From the NCBI GenBank assembly GCA_036013055.1, contig DASCQM010000002.1, positions 62,001 through 126,000 of the forward strand: 64,000 bases of DNA, in the 5' to 3' direction. The notes beneath the pieces are model-generated. The model ran no database searches. It saw nothing but the letters and a program-made list of their open reading frames with translations, and was not told where the DNA came from. Both the position numbers and the translations under genes were made by a program. Source of the stretch: SHYR01 sp036013055. Lineage in GTDB: Bacteria; Chloroflexota; Dehalococcoidia; UBA2979. The stretch's first letter is position 1. Every line of letters starts with the position of its first letter. Shown here one piece after another: positions 58,159 through 64,000 of this stretch.

Positions 58159-59748
58159 TCAGCGGATCTTGATGCGGTGCTCCACCGTTGGGGTGCCGAA
58201 CCGCGAACTCGCGACCGTCGTCGTCTCGAAGTGCTCATCCTCCGGCCACAGAAACGCGATGCAGATCGCGCCTTCGCGCATCAGCCCGCAGCGGTGCATC
58301 CGCTGCAGCTTCGGGTCGTCGGCCGGGCCGGTGTAGAACTCAAACGCGCGGCTCGGCCCCGTCACGTTCACGACGCCGACGAAGGTGAACTCTCGCCCCC
58401 CGAAGTTCATAGCCATCATGAACAAGTCGTAGTCCATCTCCCAGGCAGGCCAGAACAACCCTCCCGCCAGCGGGCCCATGCCCGGCGAGGAGCACCCCTG
58501 CGAGTTGCACGCGCGCATCGACGTGTCCCGCACGCCGCTCGTCACGATTCGGGTATCGCTGGCGACCCCGATCGTGCTGAACGTCAAATCCCAGTCGATA
58601 CTGATCACGGGATTCGCCAGATCGCTGCACGTCACGTTGGAGGAATCGCCCGGCAGCTCGCTGCAGAACTGATAGCTGCTGGCGCGGGTCGTCTCCGTCC
58701 ACTCCAGCTCGGCGTGCAGTCCAGTGCCGCGTCGGAACTGGTCCAGCCCCGGTGGCACCGTCGGCGGTCGATCGGCCTCGGCTACCGTCACGCTGGCCGT
58801 CGCTGATGCGCTGTGCAGGAACGGATCGAACGCCGTCACCTCGAACACCAGCGTCGCGCTCGAGGCATCTGGCGAGGTAAAGCTGAGCGTCGACTTGTCC
58901 GGCGAGAGCACCACCGAGGGACCCGAGAGCTGCGTCCACGAGTACGTCAGCGCCAGGCCCTCAGGGTCGGTCCCCTGCGCCGTCAGCCGCACCAGCGACT
59001 GCGCATCGACATTGACGCCACTACCCGCGACCACGATCGGCGCACGATCGACGCCGTACAACTCCTGCAGCCGAGCCTCCTCCGCAACGCTCGGGCTAGT
59101 GAGGCACGTCGAGACGTCGTTCGGGTTGAAGGAGGGGAACATGATGTCGTTCTCGTCGCTACTATGACCGAGCCCCAGTGCGTGACCAATCTCATGTGTT
59201 ATCGTAGACTCGAAACACTGCAACGGAACTTCGGGATGATCCTCGTTATCGAGCACGATATCGGTCTCGCGAAACGTGAATCGATCCGGCCCAGAGATCG
59301 GCCACGCGCCAAATGTCTGCCCGGCCTGCGCACCCGTCACCAGGTCGCGCCCGTCGTCGAAACCGATCTCGTTCGTGTCGTTCAGCGTCTCGTAGCGGAA
59401 TCCGGTCAGACAGTCACCTGAATAGCGGACACCTACAGCCACGGCGAGCCCGTTCCAGATCTCTGCCGCGCTCGCAATTGAGTTGCGAAACTCCTCGGCT
59501 GAGATCGAGGCCGGCCGGTTGTTCTGATAAGTACAGAGCTCGACTGGGATGTTCTGCGCCCCCCACTTCACCGGCTGTGGCGCGACCCCGTCAGCGAAGT
59601 AGTTGATCGCGAGCGCCAGCGGCTCTCCGCTCGGCCCATCCGCGCTGACCCGCACCATGCCGCCGTCATACGGGATCCACCCACCATCGTCGCCGCGCGC
59701 CGAGCCGACGCTCGCGAGCAGCCAGAGAGCGAGGGCCAGCGCCCCCAC
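58159..59748 (-). CDS. Secreted metzincin metalloprotease with PKD-like domain
   Basis: Matrixin-like zinc protease. Zinc site HEIGHALGLGHSSD near residue 183 (HExxHxxGxxH), followed by the Met-turn segment DIMFPS. A PKD/cadherin-like domain (about 230-330; AQGTDPEGLALTYSWTQLSG) and an unassigned C-terminal domain with six or more cysteines follow, 529 residues in all. The signal peptide core ILAVGALALALWLLASVGSARG is preceded in frame by RTRRRLTPA, the expected basic n-region, but the only canonical start (GTG 59748) falls inside the hydrophobic core. A start upstream, perhaps CTG at 59790 after GGGGGCC, is likely. It is secreted and probably degrades extracellular protein. Confidence 0.78.
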   Translation of the reverse strand: MGALALALWLLASVGSARGDDGGWIPYDGGMVRVSADGPSGEPLALAINYFADGVAPQPVKWGAQNIPVELCTYQNNRPASISAEEFRNSIASAAEIWNGLAVAVGVRYSGDCLTGFRYETLNDTNEIGFDDGRDLVTGAQAGQTFGAWPISGPDRFTFRETDIVLDNEDHPEVPLQCFESTITHEIGHALGLGHSSDENDIMFPSFNPNDVSTCLTSPSVAEEARLQELYGVDRAPIVVAGSGVNVDAQSLVRLTAQGTDPEGLALTYSWTQLSGPSVVLSPDKSTLSFTSPDASSATLVFEVTAFDPFLHSASATASVTVAEADRPPTVPPGLDQFRRGTGLHAELEWTETTRASSYQFCSELPGDSSNVTCSDLANPVISIDWDLTFSTIGVASDTRIVTSGVRDTSMRACNSQGCSSPGMGPLAGGLFWPAWEMDYDLFMMAMNFGGREFTFVGVVNVTGPSRAFEFYTGPADDPKLQRMHRCGLMREGAICIAFLWPEDEHFETTTVASSRFGTPTVEHRIKIR

Positions 59749-59944
59749 AGCGAGGATCGCAGGCGTCAGGCGACGACGTGTTCGAGACAGGTGAGGCCCC
59801 CGACGTGCTCAGCGGTGCGTGCATCCAATGTGGTATCTGTCCCCAGATTCCGCAACAGCGTTCCCACGGACACGACCTCACTTGACGCGCCACCCCCGTC
59901 CGTACTTCCATCCCCCCACCACTGGACGCGAGAGAGGCCGCCCC

Positions 59945-61114
59945 ATGCCAGACGGATTCGACCCGACCACGATCGAGAACCGGATCCGCGCCTTCGAATC
60001 GTTCGGCATCCACCGCACCGGCTGGCCCGGCGACGACGAGACCGGCCGCTGGCTCGTCTCCGAGCTGGCATCGGTCGGCGTCGAAGCGGAGACGCAGCGC
60101 TTTACCTTCCCTCGCATCGAGCACCGCGCCGCCCGTCTCACTACGCCCGATGGCGTGATCGAGGGCCTCCCGATGTATGACGGTGGCTCGACCCCCGCGG
60201 GCGGGCTCGGCGGTCAGCTCGTCGCCGTCGCCGACAGCGACCGCTTCGGCAACATCGTCGTCGCGATGCCGCACGACGAGGGCTTCACCGGCCCGGCCAC
60301 GCAGGCCACGATCCAGCAGCTCGAGGAGGACGGCGTCGTCGCGGCCATCCTCGTCAGCGGCGACGAAGACGGCGAGATCATCGTCCGCAACGCCGAACGC
60401 ATCGACCACCCGTTCGACCTGCCCGTGCTTCAGATCGCGATGAAGGACGCCGGTGACCTCGCGACCGCGATCCTGATGAACGTCGAAGGCACGCTTGAGA
60501 TCGAAGCTGAGCGACTCGACTCCACCGCCACCAACGTCGTCGCCACCATCCCCGGCACCGACGCGGACGCCGCCCCCGTTGGCGTCATGACACCCAAGTC
60601 CGGCTGGTTCACCTGCGCGGCGGAGCGCGGCGGCGGCATCGCCGTCTGGCTCGCGATCGCGGAAGCGATGGCAGCCACCCCGCGCCGCCGCAGCATCGAG
60701 CTGGTCGCCAGCGCCGGCCATGAACTGCACCACTACGGACTCAGCGCCTACCTGAAGCAGCATCCGGCGATCGCGAAGGACGCGGCCGCGTGGCTCCACC
60801 TCGGCGCATCGATCGGTGCCCGCTACCCGGTGCCGCGGATGGGCGCGAGTGACCAGCACCTGCTCGACCTCGCACTCGCGTCGCTCAGCGCCGAGGGCGC
60901 CGACGAGCGCGACGTCCTTCCCGTCGGCAGCCCCGGAGGCGGCGAAGCGCGCAACATCTCGGAGGCGGGCGGGCGCTACGTCTCACTGCTTGGCGGGCAC
61001 GCCTTCTTCCACAGCCCGCAGGACACCGTCGACCGCGCCTTCAACGCCGAAAGCGTCGCCCGCCACGCGAACGCAGCGCTCGCCATCGTCGAAGGCATGA
61101 TCGCGCTCGACTAG
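59945..61114 (+). CDS. M28-like peptidase family protein with altered metal ligands
   Basis: A 389-residue protein with the fold pattern of M28 aminopeptidases: small PA-like insert domain (60-200) and a catalytic-like region with GVMTPKSGWFTCAAERGGGI near residue 220, ELVASAGHELHHYGLSAYL near 258 and GGHAFFHSPQDTVDRAFNAE near 352. M28 zinc ligands H-x-D and the bridging Asp are absent at the first site (PKSGW, AERGGG), while the E-like and last His are present. It may be a non-peptidase member or bind metal differently. The ATG at 59945 follows GAGAGG. Confidence 0.72.
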   Translation: MPDGFDPTTIENRIRAFESFGIHRTGWPGDDETGRWLVSELASVGVEAETQRFTFPRIEHRAARLTTPDGVIEGLPMYDGGSTPAGGLGGQLVAVADSDRFGNIVVAMPHDEGFTGPATQATIQQLEEDGVVAAILVSGDEDGEIIVRNAERIDHPFDLPVLQIAMKDAGDLATAILMNVEGTLEIEAERLDSTATNVVATIPGTDADAAPVGVMTPKSGWFTCAAERGGGIAVWLAIAEAMAATPRRRSIELVASAGHELHHYGLSAYLKQHPAIAKDAAAWLHLGASIGARYPVPRMGASDQHLLDLALASLSAEGADERDVLPVGSPGGGEARNISEAGGRYVSLLGGHAFFHSPQDTVDRAFNAESVARHANAALAIVEGMIALD

Positions 61115-61135
61115 GGGCGCCCACCTCCACTCCCG

Positions 61136-61196
61136 TTCCAGACGGGGGAGCAGGGGGCGAAGCCCCCGCAATCTAAGGGCAGGCGGGTGGGCTCCA
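61136..61196 (+). repeat. Hairpin/G-tract repeat, copy 14 (variant hairpin)
   Basis: Hairpin GGGGGC-GAA-GCCCCC, then GGGCAGGCGGGTGGG (second run interrupted). It occupies the usual position after a gene. Confidence 0.75.
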
Positions 61197-61289
61197 CCCA
61201 ATGTCACAACCAACCGACAATCGACGCCCCCGCAGCACCACCCCGCACGACCGCGCGAAGCGCAGCAACGACCGAGCGACGCCCGACAG

Positions 61290-62162
61290 CTACCCCTCGA
61301 GCGCGCTTGACGACGCCACCAGCACCACCGTGCCGTCGTCCTTCTCGATCCACGCGGAGACATGCGCACGTGTCGCGTCGCCGTCGGCCTCGCGATCGGT
61401 GAGCACGGCGCGCGCCGTCACGTGATCGCCCGGCGTCACCACATTCACGAACTTCGTATCGAGCTTGCCGCCGGCCCACCAGCCGCGACCGAAACGACGT
61501 TCCATCAACTCGCCGATGTAACTGATCGTCATGCGCCCACCGACCACGACCTCGCGGAACCCCAGCGACTCCGCCGCGGCCTGGTCCGTGTGGTAGCTCG
61601 CCGCGCCATGGAAGAACGTCCCGCACATCTCCAGCGAGATCGTGCGGTCGACAGGCTCCAGCTCCTCACCGCGAGGTGGCTCGTAGAGCCGCGCCCCCTC
61701 CTTCGCGTTCGGATCGCGCAGCTTCACCTCGCCCTCGGACTGCTCCGCCAGGTAGCTCTGGTGATGCATCGACGACGCCATCAGCTCGCCGCCTGCACTG
61801 CGCACATCGATCGCGAACTGCACCACATTGCGGTCGCGCTTGCGATAGATATCGACGATGCGACCGGCCGCCTCGTACGTCTCGCCGACGAGCAGCGGGC
61901 TCACGAGGTCCCACTCCTGCCGCATCCACAGGTGCCCGTGGTCATTGATGTATGAGCCGCGTCCGATGAATGCGTTATCTGGCGACGTCACCAGCATCGT
62001 CGGTGCGATCGGCTGGCCGAACGGCGAATCGGCTCCGCAGAGCGCGCCGTCCAGCTCAAGCCCCTCGAAATAGTGCTCGACCGCCTGCTCGCTCACCTCG
62101 TAGGTCAGCGACCCCAGATCCTGCCCGACAACCGGATCCTTCTTCTCACGTTCCGCAGTCAT
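61290..62162 (-). CDS. Double-hotdog MaoC-like dehydratase/hydratase
   Basis: A 290-residue protein made of two hotdog domains. First: QDLGSLTYEVSEQAVEHYFE, ADSPFGQPIAPTMLVTSPDN; second: LEMCGTFFHGAASYHTDQAA, then GFREVVVGGRMTISYIGELM and KLDTKFVNVVTPGDHVTARA. The order and length fit two-domain acyl-CoA hydratases or mesaconyl-type dehydratases. The ATG at 62162 has GGGAGG 6 nt upstream. Together with the hotdog genes at 32 and 48 kb the window holds four proteins of this fold, suggesting broad acyl-CoA or polyketide-like metabolism. Confidence 0.8.
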   Translation of the reverse strand: MTAEREKKDPVVGQDLGSLTYEVSEQAVEHYFEGLELDGALCGADSPFGQPIAPTMLVTSPDNAFIGRGSYINDHGHLWMRQEWDLVSPLLVGETYEAAGRIVDIYRKRDRNVVQFAIDVRSAGGELMASSMHHQSYLAEQSEGEVKLRDPNAKEGARLYEPPRGEELEPVDRTISLEMCGTFFHGAASYHTDQAAAESLGFREVVVGGRMTISYIGELMERRFGRGWWAGGKLDTKFVNVVTPGDHVTARAVLTDREADGDATRAHVSAWIEKDDGTVVLVASSSALEG

Positions 62163-62330
62163 CGCAGCCTCCCGCCATTGCCCTCGCAGGCCGCCCCATG
62201 CGAAGCGGCGACCGTACGATACACCGCCCCGACAGGGCGCTGTGGCGCTGCCGTCTCGTGAGCACGGCGTCCAATCACGCGATCCGCCACGCCCACCGCC
62301 GCAGGATCGACACACCGACGAGGCTCAAGA

Positions 62331-62394
62331 CCTCCAGAGAGCAGAGCGCGAGGGCGCAGCCCTCGCACAAACAAGGGCGGGTGGGCGGGCTCCA
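62331..62394 (+). repeat. Hairpin/G-tract repeat, copy 15
   Basis: Perfect hairpin GCGAGGG-CGCAG-CCCTCGC, then GGGCGGGTGGGCGGG, between the double-hotdog gene and the kinase. Confidence 0.9.
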
Positions 62395-62448
62395 CCCACG
62401 CAGCGCCACGCGCGACCGTCGACGTACCGACGGGCCGCCGCGGGCTGT

Positions 62449-63999
62449 CTATTCCAGTGCTCGCCAGACCTCGTTCACGAGCTGACTGGGCCCGAACGGC
62501 TTCGGGAGGAAGGATGTCGCCCCCGCTTCCAGCACGTCCGGGCGCGCGGCTTCACCGCTGATCACGACCACGGCCGGCGCGGACTCCGCACGCCCGATCT
62601 CTTCCAGGATCTGCCATCCATTTGGGGCCGGCATCGCCATGTCCAGCACGATCGCATCGAACGACTCGCTCGCAAGCGCACGCAGCGCGGCGTGACCGCT
62701 GGACGCCACAGACGCGCGGTATCCCGCCTCGTTCAGCGCCGCTTCGCTCATTTCGAGGATGTGGGGCTCATCATCGACGATCAGCACCGTCCGCCCCGCG
62801 CCTTCCGGCGAGACGGCACCATCGTCGCCCGTCTCGGCCGCATCGGCTGGATCGGGGTCGGCGACCGCCGCGGCCGGCAACCCAACGGTGAACGTCGAGC
62901 CGCTGCCGGGCTCCGACTCCACATCGATCACACCGCCGTGTTGCTCAACGAGATTGCCGACGATCGAGAGCCCCAGTCCCGACCCAACGCCCACATCCTT
63001 CGTCGTGTAGAAGGGGTCAAAGACTCGGGTCACGATCTCCCGCGACATCCCGGCGCCGTTGTCGCTGACCGAGAGGCACACCATCGAACTGCTGCCGGTG
63101 TGGCCCGGCACCAGCACATCATCCACCTGCATGTGCAAATCGATCCGAGGCTGGTAGTCGCCCTCATGCCCCTCGGATTCGACCCTTGCCATCACGGCGT
63201 CACGCGCGTTCACGAGCAGATTCATAATCACCTGCTGCATCTGCCCGGCATCCGCCTCGACCTGCGGCAGCGATCCCTCGCTGGTCGTGGCAATGGCGAC
63301 GCGCGCGTTCGTCAACCAGCGAGGGTTGTCCGGATCACTCGCCGCCATCTCGACGCTGCCGCCGATCGCTGTCAGCAGGTTGTTGAAGTCGTGCGCCACC
63401 CCGGCGACCAGCGTCCCCAGCGCGTCGCGCTTTTGCGCGGCGATCATGTCGGCGGTCAGTCGCTTCTCTTCGGTAAGATCGCGAACCTGCGCGAGCACGC
63501 GGACGCTCCCGTCCGCCAATGCCACGCGTGATGCGGACACCTCCGCCGGGATCACGACCCCGTCCCTGCGCACGAAGCTCGATTCCCCCCGCTCAGGCAC
63601 GGGCTCCCCGGCCAGCACCGCGCTGATATACGCGAACGTCGTCTCGCGCGCATCGGGCAAGAGAATCTGCGAGAACGGCCCCGATGCGATCTCATCCGGT
63701 GAATACCCGAGCATCCGCGACATCGCGGGATTGAAGATGCTGACCTGTCCCCGTTCGTCCAACAGCGCCAGGCCGCTGGTCGAGCGCTCGAAGAGCGTGC
63801 GGAACCGATCCTCGCTGTGCTCCAGGGCGGTCCGCGCCTCGACCTGCTCGGTGACGTCCCAGATCTCCATCACAACACCAGCCGTGCCATCAGCGAACGG
63901 CACCCGCTGCGAGGAGAGTTGCGCGTGAACCGTCACGCCGTCCGACCGGAGCAGCCGACGCGACGTTACGCCGCTCGGCAGCTCTCGTCCCGGCCGGTA
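62449..63999 (-). CDS. Hybrid histidine kinase with PAS and receiver domains (5' end outside window, shortened kinase core)
   Basis: Minus-strand kinase continuing beyond the window end (frame open past the first Met at 63936). One partial PAS, then a full PAS (HSEDRFRTLFERSTSG ... FNPAMSRMLGYSPDEI), H-box GTLVAGVAHDFNNLLTAIGG, N-box NLLVNARDAV, G-boxes SDNGAGMS and GSGLGLS, and a receiver with VLIVDDEPHILEMSE, VLDMAMPAPNGW (Asp) and LPKPFGPSQ. Compared with the two paralogues, the segment between H-box helix 1 and the N-box is about 50 residues shorter (direct junction after WLTNARVAIAT), so part of the dimerisation/phosphoacceptor domain and start of the ATPase domain is missing. Function may be impaired, or this is a different architecture. 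Confidence 0.82.
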   Translation of the reverse strand, partial: YRPGRELPSGVTSRRLLRSDGVTVHAQLSSQRVPFADGTAGVVMEIWDVTEQVEARTALEHSEDRFRTLFERSTSGLALLDERGQVSIFNPAMSRMLGYSPDEIASGPFSQILLPDARETTFAYISAVLAGEPVPERGESSFVRRDGVVIPAEVSASRVALADGSVRVLAQVRDLTEEKRLTADMIAAQKRDALGTLVAGVAHDFNNLLTAIGGSVEMAASDPDNPRWLTNARVAIATTSEGSLPQVEADAGQMQQVIMNLLVNARDAVMARVESEGHEGDYQPRIDLHMQVDDVLVPGHTGSSSMVCLSVSDNGAGMSREIVTRVFDPFYTTKDVGVGSGLGLSIVGNLVEQHGGVIDVESEPGSGSTFTVGLPAAAVADPDPADAAETGDDGAVSPEGAGRTVLIVDDEPHILEMSEAALNEAGYRASVASSGHAALRALASESFDAIVLDMAMPAPNGWQILEEIGRAESAPAVVVISGEAARPDVLEAGATSFLPKPFGPSQLVNEVWRALE

Positions 64000-64000
64000 G

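Noticed and set aside
29287..62394. CRISPR array interpretation of the recurring repeats
   Set aside because: Copies are kilobases apart, without regular spacers or cas genes.

Overview
The window is about 65% GC, densely coded and bacterial. Gene families point to a free-living, probably aerobic, menaquinone-using lineage: a men cluster, F420/LLM-type oxidoreductase, LUD-type lactate oxidation, sulfate activation, CGNR zinc-finger and MaoC-type hotdog proteins, a bifunctional phosphoglucose/phosphomannose isomerase, and ribosomal protein S16 with a long acidic tail. A Chloroflexota-like organism is my best guess, but no marker here fixes the phylum. Many genes lack a Shine-Dalgarno sequence and instead have a TANNNT -10 box 6-7 nt before the start codon, which suggests frequent leaderless transcription.

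Layout. 0-3 kb: the end of a hybrid histidine kinase and a TrpB2-type tryptophan synthase beta chain. 3-9 kb: metallophosphoesterase and OsmC-like protein, divergent from lutC and a fused lutB-lutA gene, then an FKBP and a dienelactone hydrolase. 9.2-14.1 kb: a sulfate-assimilation locus in decay (cysH deletion remnant, intact cysD-cysN, IS6-type transposase fragment, truncated and frameshifted cysC, intact sat). 14.1-22.1 kb: sugar isomerase, asparagine synthetase, two glycosyltransferases, a methyltransferase put out of frame by a 7-bp tandem repeat, an LLM oxidoreductase and a small acidic protein. 22.3-26 kb: uvrC, pcm, xerD. 26.2-27.6 kb: a lower-GC lipoprotein glycoside hydrolase. 28-32 kb: enolase and GAPDH. 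32-38 kb: a hotdog dehydratase abutted by two tiny HTH genes, then a translation/secretion block (ffh, rpsP, khpA, rimM, tRNA-Ala) interrupted by two accessory genes. 38-42.6 kb: a kinase with eight PAS domains. 42.6-50.6 kb: accessory genes, including a DsbA/FrnE-like oxidoreductase with an in-frame TGA at the first cysteine of its CxxC motif (candidate selenoprotein) and a CGNR regulator with a palindrome-rich divergent promoter. 50.6-58 kb: minus-strand men cluster F-D-H-B-A-C. 58-64 kb: a metzincin, an M28-like protein, a double-hotdog protein and a third hybrid kinase cut by the window end.

From 29.2 kb onward the intergenic spaces carry at least 15 copies of a roughly 60-bp repeat. Its strong hairpin (usually GCGAGGGC...GCCCTCGC) is followed by four G-runs separated by single bases, a potential G-quadruplex. 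Every copy has the G-runs on the + strand whatever the direction of nearby genes, and I see none in the first 29 kb. Short stretches of this repeat also create spurious ORFs on both strands.

The most notable points are the candidate selenocysteine DsbA, the hairpin/G-tract repeat family, the decayed cys genes around an intact cysDN, the slipped repeat in the methyltransferase, an Ffh with altered GTPase motifs, and several genes whose conserved N-terminus lies upstream of any canonical start codon.
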